Source: an uncultured Lachnospiraceae bacterium
GTDB taxonomy: Bacteria > Bacillota > Clostridia > Lachnospirales > Lachnospiraceae
Assembly: GCA_910586605.1 (NCBI GenBank)
Contig: CAJUJR010000008.1
Span: 1 to 54,898, forward strand
Length of the DNA stretch: 54,898 bases
Reading direction: 5' to 3'
The position numbers were made by a program, and so were the translations under genes. The notes under the pieces were generated by a model, which saw nothing but the letters and a program-made list of their open reading frames with translations, did no database searches and was not told the DNA's origin. Shown in pieces: positions 8,286 through 17,756 of this stretch. The first letter of the stretch is position 1; the number at the start of each line of letters is the position of its first letter.

Positions 8286-10743
8286 CAATTTTTTCAAAAT
8301 GCATTCCATGAGACGCCTTTACAAGAACCGTATCGCCATTTTCCAAAAGGCTTCCAATTTCCTCCAATGCTTCCTCTTTTGTCTGATAATAGTGGCAATC
8401 CATTGAACCGCCAGACGCTTCCTTTGCACCTTCATAACATTCTTTTGCAAGTTCCCCAATGCACAGAAACAGAGAAATCCCTTTGTTTGCCGCATAAGCC
8501 CCGATTTCATGGTGCATCTGCCTTTCCTCGCTTCCAAGTTCAAACATGTCGCCAATAATGGCAGCCTTCCGCCCGGAAGCTTCCGAAAGGACATCTAGCC
8601 CGGCTTTCATCGAAACCGGATTGGCATTATAGCAATCGTTTAATATCGTAAAACGCCCTGTTTCCACAATGTCGCTATGGCCTCCTACTGGCTTAAACTT
8701 AACAATGCCTGCCTGTATTTCTTCCGGCCCCATCCCAAGGCCAAGGGCAACAGAAGCAGCAGCAAGGGCATTTAAAACCATATGCTCCCCTGGTACAGGA
8801 ATTGTCACTTCAAACTCTGCCAAAGGCGAGGAAACCAAAACCTTTGTCCCCTTTAACCCAAGCTTTTCTATCTTTTTGGCATATACTTCATTTTGGTTTC
8901 CCAGGCCAAAAAATGTCAGTGCCCTTTTCCCATCTGCCTCTACCGTAACCAGTTTATCATCTTCCCCATTTAGATAAATATCCCCATTTGGGTCCATAGA
9001 CGTAAAGATTTCTGTTTTGGCACGGAGAACGCCATCCCTGTCATGCAGGTTTTCCAGATGGCACTGTCCGATATTGGTGATAATACAGCTATCAGGCCGC
9101 GCCATTTCACTTAAACGCGTCATTTCGCCAAAATCACTAATCCCCATTTCTACAACTGCCACTTCATGTTCCTTCCGAAGACGGAACAACGTAAATGGAA
9201 CCCCCACTTCATTATTAAAATTCCCCTGTGTTTTTAAAGTACAAAAACGCTCTGACAACACAGAAGCCACCATTTCCTTTGTCGTTGTCTTTCCAACGCT
9301 TCCTGTAATGCCAATCACTTTAATATCCATGCTTTCCCGATAAAGCCTTGCCATATCTTTTAATGCCTGAAAGCAGGATTTTACAACAATATATGGTACT
9401 TCTTCCCCTTCTGGCTCCTTTTCTGAGAGGCAGCAAAGTGCGCCATCCTTATAAGCAGATGGTACAAATTTATTCCCATCTACGCGTGCTCCTTGGATTG
9501 CAACAAAAAGGCAGTCTTTCTCAATGCAGCGGCTGTCTGTTGTAATCATGGAAACACATTCTGAATACATTTCTTTTGGCCCATAATATACCCCTTGGCA
9601 GGCAGCCGTTATTTTTTCCAACGTCATTCCCTGCATTTGGGAGGTCCAGACTGGAACCATATCCCCTCTTCCATAGTGTCCTTTAGAAGGGCTATTCCGT
9701 TTTTTTTTCTCTTGGTATTTCTCTAAAGATTTCCCAATAATCTGTTCACAAAGCTCCCCATACTCAATCCCCACTGCCTTAGCTTCCTGCGGCATAAGGC
9801 TCGTTGGCGTCATCCCTGGAAGCGTATTTGCCTCCAGGCAGTACAGGCGGCCCTTATCATCCAGCAAAAAATCAATTCTTCCATAGACCTCTAACTTTAA
9901 CGCATCATATACCATTACTGCATATTCCTGCATTTTTTCTGCCAGTTCTTTAGAAAGTTCTGCCGGGCAGATGTCTGCCGCCATTCCTGACTGATATTTT
10001 GTCTTATAGTCGTAAAAACCTTCTTTTGGGATAATTTCAATCACTGGAAGGCTCTTGCCATCAATCACGCCAACAGAAAATTCCCTTCCTTTAATATATT
10101 CCTCCACCAGCAACTCTTTTTCATAAGCAAACCCTGTCTTTAACGCCTGCCTGTATTCTTCTTCATTCCAAGCAATGCTGACTCCAACGCTGGAACCGCC
10201 GCAGCATGGTTTTACCACGCAAGGGAAACTGGCTTCCTGTCCTGATTTTCCTTCTGCAACAATAAATCCATCTGGAGCTGGGACGCCTGCTGCCAAAAAT
10301 ACTTTTTTTGCCATCTCTTTATCCATTGCAAGGGCGCTCCCAAAATAACCGGAGCCTGTATAGCGGATTCCAAGTATGTCAAAAGCAGCCTGGAGCTTTC
10401 CATTTTCTCCTTCTGCACCATGAAGTCCCATATAGACAATATCTGCCCTCTTACAGATTTCAATGACATTTGGCCCAAAAAAGCAGCCTGTATCATCTTT
10501 CCGCAGTGCTTTCACCTGCTCTAAATCAGGCTCTTTGGCGCCAATTTCAGCTTCCCTCTGAAGTAGGGATTCCCTCTGCCCAAACACCGTATCGAGGTCT
10601 AACTCCCCATCATACCCTAAAAAAACATCTAAAAGAACCGCCCTGTGCCCCCTGCTTTGTAAGGCCTTGCAAATCCCTTTCCCTGAAATCAGCGATACAT
10701 CCCGCTCTACGCTCAGTCCACCTGCCAAAACAACAATATCCAT
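8260..10743 (-). CDS. Fused D-alanine--D-alanine ligase / MurF ligase
   Basis: 827 residues, equal to two complete enzymes. Residues 1-345 are D-Ala-D-Ala ligase: LAGGLSVERDVSL at the start, an ATP-grasp core (CVVKPCCGGSSVGVS, YGRIDFLLD) and the metal-binding end LEANTLPGMTPTSLMPQE. After a basic linker (about 346-375), residues 376-827 are MurF: the P-loop GITGSVGKTTTKEM, the GNFNNEVGVPFTL motif, the CYNANP motif and a C-terminal domain starting near GDMFELG. The two steps are consecutive: one makes D-Ala-D-Ala and the other adds it to UDP-MurNAc-tripeptide. There is no stop codon or frame change between halves. Start ATG follows TTGGAGGAGAGTTT. It sits 23 bases after the NlpC/P60 gene. Confidence 0.95.
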   Translation of the reverse strand: MDIVVLAGGLSVERDVSLISGKGICKALQSRGHRAVLLDVFLGYDGELDLDTVFGQRESLLQREAEIGAKEPDLEQVKALRKDDTGCFFGPNVIEICKRADIVYMGLHGAEGENGKLQAAFDILGIRYTGSGYFGSALAMDKEMAKKVFLAAGVPAPDGFIVAEGKSGQEASFPCVVKPCCGGSSVGVSIAWNEEEYRQALKTGFAYEKELLVEEYIKGREFSVGVIDGKSLPVIEIIPKEGFYDYKTKYQSGMAADICPAELSKELAEKMQEYAVMVYDALKLEVYGRIDFLLDDKGRLYCLEANTLPGMTPTSLMPQEAKAVGIEYGELCEQIIGKSLEKYQEKKKRNSPSKGHYGRGDMVPVWTSQMQGMTLEKITAACQGVYYGPKEMYSECVSMITTDSRCIEKDCLFVAIQGARVDGNKFVPSAYKDGALCCLSEKEPEGEEVPYIVVKSCFQALKDMARLYRESMDIKVIGITGSVGKTTTKEMVASVLSERFCTLKTQGNFNNEVGVPFTLFRLRKEHEVAVVEMGISDFGEMTRLSEMARPDSCIITNIGQCHLENLHDRDGVLRAKTEIFTSMDPNGDIYLNGEDDKLVTVEADGKRALTFFGLGNQNEVYAKKIEKLGLKGTKVLVSSPLAEFEVTIPVPGEHMVLNALAAASVALGLGMGPEEIQAGIVKFKPVGGHSDIVETGRFTILNDCYNANPVSMKAGLDVLSEASGRKAAIIGDMFELGSEERQMHHEIGAYAANKGISLFLCIGELAKECYEGAKEASGGSMDCHYYQTKEEALEEIGSLLENGDTVLVKASHGMHFEKIVAELEKIC

Positions 10744-10766
10744 AAACTCTCCTCCAATACAACTCT

Positions 10767-12545
10767 TTACTTTGTCGGGCGCGCAACCAGCACAACATTG
10801 TTTTGGCTATACCCATAATGGATTACTTTATTTTTGCTGCTGCTCGCCGAAATATCCATGCCATTTCCTACGTATATTTCAACATGGCTGATATTTTTAT
10901 ACCGTCCATTTTTCGTAAATGAGTAAAATATCAAATCCCCAGGAACCAGCTTTGTATCTGAAATCCCCGATTTTGCAATTACCATATCATGGTTGCTGCA
11001 CCACTGCCCGATTGCAGCCGCAGTTGGCGACCAGCCGGACTTGCTCCCGAAATATACCCCATATTTCCGGTAAATCCTTGAAATAAGCGAACTACAGTCA
11101 TAATAGCCTTTCTGCATCCGTTTTGCCTGGCTATAATGCGTCTTTGTCTTTGAAATAGAAATCCCTTTTTTAGCAGCCTGGTATCCTTTTTTTGTAGAAA
11201 TCTCAATCCAGATTGTCATTTTCTTCCCATCTACTTCTACATTCAGCTTTGTTACGCCAACCTTTTTTGCTGTTACGGAGCCAGACTCTGTAATAGTGGC
11301 AACCGTTTTATCCGAAGTAGAATATGTAGCCGTGCTATAGGTTTTATCAAGCCCTGAAAGCTTAAAATCCTTCTTCAGCCCTTTATACATCGTAAACTTA
11401 TAATCCTTATAAGCAGGGTTTGTAATAACGGCAATAATTTCCACAACCCTGCCATCAATCAATACTTTTATTGTTTCCTTCCCCTTACTTTCCCCTGTCA
11501 GCTTCCCCTTTTCTGCCAGGCTGGAATAACGGAAAGAATCCTTATCCCCTTCATAATCATAAGTGCTATAAGAACCAGCGCCAGTAACAGGAAGTTTCTT
11601 TGTAACGCCAACTGCCATTACCAGGACTTCCCCGGTTGCCTCTGGGTCAGTCACTGCAAGCTGCCAAGTAAGCTTCATTGTATCTCCGTTTTTAGCAGTC
11701 AAGTCGGCTGCCACCGTTGTCTTCCCAACTTTTACTGCTTTGATGCCCTTCTCTGTTATAACTGCAATTTCCTGGTTTTCAACGCTCCAGCCAATTTTCT
11801 CTGTATTTTCCTGGCCATCCTCTGCCTCTTGTATTTCCGTGGCATCCATCAGCATAAAATTCTTAATCACCGGAAAAAATGCCTCTGTCTCTGTTGCCCT
11901 CGCCAGTTTGCTCTCCTCAAGTTCTGGTGCATTTACCGTAACTTCTGCTACCAGGACCTGTTCGCCGCCTTTTTCAAGATATACATTTGCGCTATGGAAT
12001 CCCTGTACATACAGGCCTTCCCTGTCTTCATCCAACGCTAGGCTGCTATCGGAAAAAGAATAGGTATATTTCTTTTCTTCCTCTTCTCCCTCAGTGGCAG
12101 TATCATATGGATTATAATAATCAAATGCCTTTAGCCAGAATGCCTCACCATATGTTGCCGTAACCTGTTCTGGTGAAAGGACTGTCACTGTAAGGTTTTC
12201 TTCTCTTGGCGTTGTTTCCTCTTTTAAAAGATATGATATTGTTATCACAGCCGTTCCTTCATTTACTGCAATTACTTTTCCATCCAATGTCAGGCGGATG
12301 CAGTCCTTATCTTCACTTTCCCCAGACACGGCATACTGGAAACTGGAAAAATCAACTTTTTCCAATTCCTCTTGATTGCAGTAATCAGACAGGGAAAAAG
12401 AATCCCCTGCATATAAATGTACCCCTGTTGCCGCCAGCAGATAAGTTTCTGCTTTTGCCGCATATTGAAATAAAAATACTGACACTGCCAGAAGCAGCGT
12501 TGCAATAACTGTTTTTCCCGTTAAGTATTTTTTCTTTTCCTGCAT
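10767..12545 (-). CDS. Secreted NlpC/P60 peptidoglycan hydrolase with Ig-like repeats
   Basis: 592 residues. An N-terminal basic and hydrophobic segment (about 8-31, ending AAKAE) looks like a signal peptide. A long middle (about 35-450) contains several Big2-like bacterial Ig domains (for example the segments TVATITESGSVTAKKVG and GKTTVAAD). The C-terminal ~120 residues are an NlpC/P60 domain with catalytic Cys in YYDCSSLISRIYRKYG, His in ISHVEIYVGNG and a third polar residue near KVIHYG. It should cut peptide stems in the cell wall. Ribosome site GGGAGG is clear. It is encoded with ddl-murF (23-base gap), a link between wall turnover and precursor synthesis. Confidence 0.9.
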   Translation of the reverse strand: MQEKKKYLTGKTVIATLLLAVSVFLFQYAAKAETYLLAATGVHLYAGDSFSLSDYCNQEELEKVDFSSFQYAVSGESEDKDCIRLTLDGKVIAVNEGTAVITISYLLKEETTPREENLTVTVLSPEQVTATYGEAFWLKAFDYYNPYDTATEGEEEEKKYTYSFSDSSLALDEDREGLYVQGFHSANVYLEKGGEQVLVAEVTVNAPELEESKLARATETEAFFPVIKNFMLMDATEIQEAEDGQENTEKIGWSVENQEIAVITEKGIKAVKVGKTTVAADLTAKNGDTMKLTWQLAVTDPEATGEVLVMAVGVTKKLPVTGAGSYSTYDYEGDKDSFRYSSLAEKGKLTGESKGKETIKVLIDGRVVEIIAVITNPAYKDYKFTMYKGLKKDFKLSGLDKTYSTATYSTSDKTVATITESGSVTAKKVGVTKLNVEVDGKKMTIWIEISTKKGYQAAKKGISISKTKTHYSQAKRMQKGYYDCSSLISRIYRKYGVYFGSKSGWSPTAAAIGQWCSNHDMVIAKSGISDTKLVPGDLIFYSFTKNGRYKNISHVEIYVGNGMDISASSSKNKVIHYGYSQNNVVLVARPTK

Positions 12546-12650
12546 TTTTTCCTCCCTCTGTTTCTATGCTATTACTCCTTTCACTTAGGAACTGTTATAA
12601 TCTTTAGTTCATTCTACACAAAATCTGCTTAAGATGAACTAACTTTTATA

Positions 12651-13250
12651 TCATTCATTTGCAAAAGCTTCCTGTACCATATCAATATATTCCCAAATAT
12701 CATCCCGTCCGTTCTTTTTCAGGGCAGAAAACGGAATTACCGGAGTCCCTTCCACCACATTCAGCGTCTCTTTAATTTCCTTTATTAATCGCCCTTTCTG
12801 GGAAGGTTTTACCTTATCTTCCTTGGTTGCAACAATCACCGGATTAAAACCATACCTGACGCACCAGTCATACATCTGGCAGTCATTCTGGTTTGGTTTA
12901 TGCCGGATGTCAACCAGTAAAAAAACAAGGCGGAGAACTTGGGAATTTTCCAGGTAACGGTCAATCATCTTTCCCCATTTTTCTTTGGTCTCCTGTGAAA
13001 CCTTCGCATATCCATATCCAGGCAAATCCACAAAGTACAGCATATCGTTAATATTATAAAAATTAATCGTCTGTGTCTTTCCCGGCTGCTGGGATGTCCT
13101 TGCATAGGATTTCCTGTTCATCAACGCGTTAATCAGGGAAGACTTGCCTACATTAGAACGCCCTGCAAATGCTATCTCCACCAATTTATTCTCTGGCAGC
13201 TTACTTGTTATGCCGCACACAGTTTCCAGGTTAACACTTTTGATTTTCAT
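12651..13250 (-). CDS. engB: Ribosome biogenesis GTP-binding protein EngB (YsxC/YihA)
   Basis: 199 residues. GTPase motifs: G1 GRSNVGKSS, G2 region with TSQQPGKTQT, G3 DLPGYGYA, G4 TKED and G5 SALK. It is an essential GTPase for 50S subunit assembly. AGGAGG lies five bases before the ATG. It starts 11 bases after lon, the usual lon-ysxC arrangement in Firmicutes, and is therefore likely co-transcribed. An imperfect hairpin with arms TAGTTCAT/ATGAACTA follows before the NlpC gene. Confidence 0.97.
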   Translation of the reverse strand: MKIKSVNLETVCGITSKLPENKLVEIAFAGRSNVGKSSLINALMNRKSYARTSQQPGKTQTINFYNINDMLYFVDLPGYGYAKVSQETKEKWGKMIDRYLENSQVLRLVFLLVDIRHKPNQNDCQMYDWCVRYGFNPVIVATKEDKVKPSQKGRLIKEIKETLNVVEGTPVIPFSALKKNGRDDIWEYIDMVQEAFANE

Positions 13251-13261
13251 CCATTCCTCCT

Positions 13262-15574
13262 TTAAGCTACCACTGCTTCTTTCCAGATATCTTCCACTTT
13301 TTTTGCAAAACGCAGTTCCAAGCCAGAAAGCACTTCCTCTTCCAATTCTGCAATGTCCCTTTTATTTTCAGCCGGGACAAACACCTTTTTTATCCCTGCC
13401 GCCTTTGCTGCAAGCAGCTTTTCTTTTAATCCGCCAATTGCAAGCACCTTCCCACGCAAGGTAAGTTCCCCTGTCATCGCTATTTCCGGCAGGATTTTAT
13501 CCCCTGTAATTGCAGAATAAAATGCAGTCGCCATCGTAACGCCGGCCGAAGGCCCATCCTTTGGGACTGCCCCTTCCGGGACATGAAGATGGAAATCATG
13601 TTTCTGGAAAAATTCTTCCTCCATCTTCGGTGCAGTTACGGACTTTACATAAGTCAATGCAAGTTTTGCAGATTCCTGCATTACATCCCCAAGCTTACCA
13701 GTCAGTTCAAGCTTACCGCTCCCCTGCATCACATTTACCTCAATTTCCAATGTATCGCCTCCGGCGCTTGTCCAGGCAAGCCCCCGTACAATACCTTTTT
13801 CTGGCTTTTCATTGGCAAGGTTGATACGTTGCAACTCCTTCCCAAGGTAATCCTTAATATTGCGCTCTGTAATCCGTACCTTCTGCGCCTCGCCTGCCGC
13901 AATCTTTTTTGCCGCCTTCCGGCAAAGCGTGGCAAGCTTCCGTTCTAAGTTACGGACGCCGGCTTCCCTTGTATAATAACGTATCGTATCAATCAGTACT
14001 TTATCAGAGACAAAAAACTGCCCTGTTTTTAACCCATGTTCCTCCCTCTGCTTTGGAAGCAAATGTTCTTTTGCAATATGGAACTTTTCATTTTCCGTGT
14101 AGCCTGATAAGGAAATCACCTCCATACGATCCAAAAGCGGCGCCGGAATCGTATCGGTTGTATTTGCAGTACAGATAAATACAGCCTTTGACAAATCAAT
14201 AGGAAGCTCAATATAATGGTCGGAAAAATGTTTATTCTGTTCTGGGTCTAAAACCTCTAACATAGCAGAAGCAGGATCTCCCTTATAATCGCTCCCAAGC
14301 TTATCTATCTCGTCTAGCAAAAGAAGCGGGTTCCTTACCCCTGCATTTTTTAAGCCCACAGCAATCCTTCCTGGCATGGCTCCGACATAGGTGCGCCTGT
14401 GCCCACGGATTTCCGCCTCATCCCGTACCCCTCCAAGGCAGATTCTGACATATTTCCTTCCCAGGGATTCCGCCACAGATTTGGCAATGGAAGTCTTCCC
14501 TGTCCCAGGAGGCCCCACAAGGCAGATAATCGGGCTGTTCCCATCCGGCTTCAGTGACTTAACTGCCAGAAATTCCAAAATACGCTCTTTTACTTTTTCC
14601 AGCCCATAATGCTTTTCATTTAAAATCCCTTCTGCCCTTCCCAAATCAAGCTGCTCCTTTGTCTGCTTTTTCCATGGGAAAGAAAGAAGCGTTTCAATAT
14701 ATCCTCGGATTACTGCGCTTTCTGAAGAGTTAGAATGAATCCTGCGGAAACGGCTGATTTCTTCCTTTAGCTTCTTTTTCACCTTTTTAGGCGCTTTTAA
14801 CTTCTGTACTTTCTGCTCAAACCGATCCGCCTCAGAAGCAGCATCCTCCTGCCCCAGTTCCTTATGAATTGCTTTTATTTCTTCCCTAAGATAATATTCC
14901 CTCTGGTCTGTTTCTACCTGCTGTTTTACCTTCTGCGCAATATCATCCTGAATCCGCATTATGCCGATTTCCCGGTTTAATAAAACACAAAGCTCTTCAT
15001 GCCGTTTTATAATTGATTCCTGGCTTAATATTTTCTGTTTTAATACGTAATTAACTGTAATATTGGCAGTTATATCGTAAATCAGCCTATCTAAATCCGT
15101 CAATGTTAAAATCTCTTCTGCCGCTTTTTTATTAAGCTTTTTATTCAAGCTGGCATACACCTGGAAAATATCCTTTATCCCGCGTATCATCGCAATAGTT
15201 TCCAGAGAATAGGACAACTCCTCCGCCTCCTGTACAGGACAGACGGTAGTCATCAGGTAATCCTGTTCTGTCTCAAGGTACTGCAGGCTAACACGTTCCA
15301 AGCCTGTAATCACAGCCTGCATCCTCTGTCCCGGCATCCTGACAATCTGCTTTACCTCAGCAAGTGTCCCCACCTCAAACAAATCATCCATACCGGGATT
15401 TTCTATATTCGGGTTTTTCTGCGCCGTTGTAATAATCTTATGATCCTCTTCCATCGCCTTGACAAATGCCTGCTTCATAAAATCACGGGCAACTTCAAGA
15501 TATACGGTTACCCCTGGAAATACAACAACATCCCTTAAAGGCACAAAAGGGTATTTTGACTTATTTTCCTGCAT
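13262..15574 (-). CDS. lon: ATP-dependent protease Lon (endopeptidase La)
   Basis: 770 residues from the preferred start. N-terminal substrate-binding domain (about 8-200, beginning YPFVPLRDVVVFPG), a coiled coil, an AAA+ domain with Walker A GPPGTGKTS, Walker B LLLLDEIDK, and a C-terminal Ser-Lys protease domain with catalytic Ser in PKDGPSAGVTMATA and Lys in GGLKEKLLAA. It degrades misfolded and regulatory proteins. The frame is open upstream to 15658, but the ATG at 15574 has AGGAGTAG seven bases before it and matches known Lon starts. It follows clpX across a terminator-like hairpin. Confidence 0.97.
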   Translation of the reverse strand: MQENKSKYPFVPLRDVVVFPGVTVYLEVARDFMKQAFVKAMEEDHKIITTAQKNPNIENPGMDDLFEVGTLAEVKQIVRMPGQRMQAVITGLERVSLQYLETEQDYLMTTVCPVQEAEELSYSLETIAMIRGIKDIFQVYASLNKKLNKKAAEEILTLTDLDRLIYDITANITVNYVLKQKILSQESIIKRHEELCVLLNREIGIMRIQDDIAQKVKQQVETDQREYYLREEIKAIHKELGQEDAASEADRFEQKVQKLKAPKKVKKKLKEEISRFRRIHSNSSESAVIRGYIETLLSFPWKKQTKEQLDLGRAEGILNEKHYGLEKVKERILEFLAVKSLKPDGNSPIICLVGPPGTGKTSIAKSVAESLGRKYVRICLGGVRDEAEIRGHRRTYVGAMPGRIAVGLKNAGVRNPLLLLDEIDKLGSDYKGDPASAMLEVLDPEQNKHFSDHYIELPIDLSKAVFICTANTTDTIPAPLLDRMEVISLSGYTENEKFHIAKEHLLPKQREEHGLKTGQFFVSDKVLIDTIRYYTREAGVRNLERKLATLCRKAAKKIAAGEAQKVRITERNIKDYLGKELQRINLANEKPEKGIVRGLAWTSAGGDTLEIEVNVMQGSGKLELTGKLGDVMQESAKLALTYVKSVTAPKMEEEFFQKHDFHLHVPEGAVPKDGPSAGVTMATAFYSAITGDKILPEIAMTGELTLRGKVLAIGGLKEKLLAAKAAGIKKVFVPAENKRDIAELEEEVLSGLELRFAKKVEDIWKEAVVA

Positions 15575-15625
15575 ATCCACTACTCCTGTTTTAAACGAAA
15601 AAATGCAATCCCTTAAGCTACAAAA

Positions 15626-15648
15626 GGGCACCGCCTGCGCTGGTGCCC
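15626..15648 (-). terminator. Hairpin after clpX, before lon
   Basis: Stem GGGCACC/GGTGCCC with a nine-base loop, followed on the minus strand by TTTTG. The hairpin is almost identical to one at 39698-39720 between feoAB and the MATE gene. It leaves about 50 bases for the lon leader. Confidence 0.65.
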
Positions 15649-15696
15649 TCGTATGCAATTACATCTGCGGAACTATAAACAAACTATTTACAATCC

Positions 15697-16998
15697 CTAA
15701 GCAATTTCTCCTTCTGCTTCTTTCACAGCTCCGCTCTTTGAAGGTAAATAACGGACTTCATTGTTCTGGAGAATCAGCTTTGGCTGTTCCTCACCCAAAA
15801 CCGCTTTTTCCGTAATAATGCATTCTTTAATATCTTCATCCGAAGGCACTTCAAACATGGCATCCATTACAACAGATTCTATAATGGCACGCAGCCCCCT
15901 CGCTCCTGTTTTTCTCTCAAATGATTTCTTTGCAACCGCCCTGATTGCATCTTTTTCAAATGTCAGCTTAACGCAGTCCATCTCAAAAAGCTTCTCATAT
16001 TGTCTGGTAATGGCATTTTTAGGCTCAACCAGAATCCTCATAAGGGCGTCTTCATCCAATAAATCCAAAGCCACTGTTACCGGCACACGGCCAATCAGTT
16101 CAGGAATCAGCCCAAACTTTACCAAATCCTCTGGAAGCACCTTTTTAAAAAGTTCGCCTACATTGTCATCCACATTCACGCCAAGTTCTTTGTTAAAACC
16201 TATTGCCTTTTTGCCAATACGGGAACCAATAATGCCGTCTAACCCATCAAACGCCCCGCCACAGATAAATAAGATATTTGTCGTATCCAGTTGGAAAAAC
16301 TCCTGATGTGGATGCTTCCGCCCACCCTGTGGCGGTACGCTGGCTACCGTCCCCTCTAAAATCTTTAAAAGCGCCTGCTGTACGCCTTCGCCAGACACAT
16401 CACGCGTAATTGAGACATTTTCCCCTTTTCTGGTAATCTTGTCAATTTCATCTATATAGATGATTCCATGTTCTGCACGTTCCATATCGTAATCTGCAGC
16501 CTGGATAATTTTCAACAAAATATTTTCAACATCTTCTCCGACATATCCTGCCTCTGTAAGCGCCGTTGCATCCGCAATGGCAAATGGGACATTCAATATC
16601 TTTGCCAATGTCTGCGCTAAAAAGGTTTTTCCAGAACCAGTCGGCCCAAGCATCAATATATTGCTTTTCTGAAGCTCCACATCCACACTTTTCTGTGAAA
16701 GGACACGTTTATAATGGTTATAGACCGCAACGGACAGAACTTTTTTTGCCTCTTCCTGCCCAATTACATAATCATCCAGAAATTCCTTAATTTCTTTTGG
16801 CCTTAGTAAATTAATATCAGAACTGGTATCATATCTGGCATCGCCATCATTGTATTCTTCTTCAATAATTTCAGAACACAATTCAATACACTGGTCACAA
16901 ATATATACGCCAGGCCCTGCTATCAGCTTGTGTACCTGATTTTGCGTTTTCCCGCAAAAAGAGCATTTTAACTTTCCCTCATCTTTTTTACCCGCCAT
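15697..16998 (-). CDS. clpX: ClpX ATPase subunit of ClpXP protease
   Basis: About 433 residues. N-terminal C4 zinc finger (CSFCGK…CDQCIELC), AAA+ domain with Walker A GPTGSGKT, Walker B IIYIDEIDKI, sensor and arginine finger region (SRIGKKAIGF, LIPELIGRVPV), and a C-terminal small domain with KTGARGLRAIIE. It unfolds tagged substrates and feeds ClpP. Of the three clustered ATGs, the third (16998) has GGAG six bases upstream. It follows clpP on the same strand. Confidence 0.97.
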   Translation of the reverse strand: MAGKKDEGKLKCSFCGKTQNQVHKLIAGPGVYICDQCIELCSEIIEEEYNDGDARYDTSSDINLLRPKEIKEFLDDYVIGQEEAKKVLSVAVYNHYKRVLSQKSVDVELQKSNILMLGPTGSGKTFLAQTLAKILNVPFAIADATALTEAGYVGEDVENILLKIIQAADYDMERAEHGIIYIDEIDKITRKGENVSITRDVSGEGVQQALLKILEGTVASVPPQGGRKHPHQEFFQLDTTNILFICGGAFDGLDGIIGSRIGKKAIGFNKELGVNVDDNVGELFKKVLPEDLVKFGLIPELIGRVPVTVALDLLDEDALMRILVEPKNAITRQYEKLFEMDCVKLTFEKDAIRAVAKKSFERKTGARGLRAIIESVVMDAMFEVPSDEDIKECIITEKAVLGEEQPKLILQNNEVRYLPSKSGAVKEAEGEIA

Positions 16999-17073
16999 TT
17001 TCATCTCCATTCCCGCACAGAAACCCTGTGCCCAAATTCCCGGTTCTTTCCAGGTACTTTCTCTGGAACCAGG

Positions 17074-17661
17074 CTATTTCCGGTTGGCAACAATCTCATC
17101 AATCAGGCCATACTCTTTTGCTTCGCTGGCCGTCATATAATTATCACGCTCTGTATCCGCAGCAATTACATCCAGCGGCTTTCCGGTATTTTCAGCAAGA
17201 ATCTGGTTCAGGCGCTCCCTCGTCTTCAAAATCTGCTCTGCAACAATCCTGATTTCAGTCTCCTGCCCTTTTGCCCCACCAGACGGCTGATGGATCATAA
17301 TTTCAGCATTTGGCAAGGCAAACCGCTTGCCTTTTGTACCGCCTGCCAGTAAAAAAGCGCCCATGCTGGCGGCCAGTCCCATGCAAATTGTAGATACATC
17401 GCATTTTACATAATTCATCGTGTCATAGATTGCAAAACCAGCACTGACAGAGCCTCCAGGGCTGTTAATATATAACTGGATATCTTTTGCCGGGTCTTGT
17501 GACTCCAGAAACAGCATCTGAGATACTACCAGGCTTGCAACATCATCATTTACTTCATTGGACAACATAATAATCCTGTCCTGTAAAAGCCGCGAATAGA
17601 TATCGTATGAACGCTCCCCGCTGCTTGTTTTCTCAATAACATAAGGAATACTATATCCCAT
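17074..17661 (-). CDS. clpP: ATP-dependent Clp protease proteolytic subunit
   Basis: 195 residues. Serine peptidase of family S14 with catalytic Ser in GLAASMGAFLL, His in IMIHQPSGG and Asp in DTERDNYM. Starts MGYSIPYVIE; the ATG at 17661 has GGAGG eight bases before it and is preferred over the upstream TTG. It forms the 14-mer proteolytic chamber used by ClpX. It lies between tig and clpX, the common tig-clpP-clpX order. Confidence 0.97.
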   Translation of the reverse strand: MGYSIPYVIEKTSSGERSYDIYSRLLQDRIIMLSNEVNDDVASLVVSQMLFLESQDPAKDIQLYINSPGGSVSAGFAIYDTMNYVKCDVSTICMGLAASMGAFLLAGGTKGKRFALPNAEIMIHQPSGGAKGQETEIRIVAEQILKTRERLNQILAENTGKPLDVIAADTERDNYMTASEAKEYGLIDEIVANRK

Positions 17662-17682
17662 AATCCATGCCTCCAATCATAC

Positions 17683-17697
17683 CGTACCTACGGTACG
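17683..17697. promoter_or_regulatory. Palindrome upstream of clpP
   Basis: Six-base arms, CGTACC and GGTACG, flank a three-base centre just before the clpP ribosome site. It could be an operator or a small leader hairpin. It does not match the CtsR box or CIRCE element. Confidence 0.3.
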
Positions 17698-17712
17698 AAC
17701 ATTCAATGTCAA

Positions 17713-17748
17713 ACGCCAGTCAGCAAACTGGTAATTTATGACTGGCGT
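17713..17748 (-). terminator. Hairpin between tig and clpP
   Basis: A perfect 10-bp stem, ACGCCAGTCA/TGACTGGCGT, with a 16-base loop, right after the tig stop. On the minus strand it is followed by TTTGACATTG, a weak U-tract. It probably ends or attenuates the tig transcript before clpP. Confidence 0.6.
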
Positions 17749-17756
17749 CTTAAAAC

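Noticed and set aside
7985..12600. Recurring AGGAACTG at several intergenic sites (7990, 12588, 22222)
   Set aside because: Only eight bases are shared and the flanks differ; chance is likely. The 22221 copy is better explained as part of its own hairpin.
17707..17712. TTGACA on the minus strand between tig and clpP as a promoter
   Set aside because: The nearest -10-like sequence (TATGAT) is about 24 bases away, too far for a sigma-A promoter.
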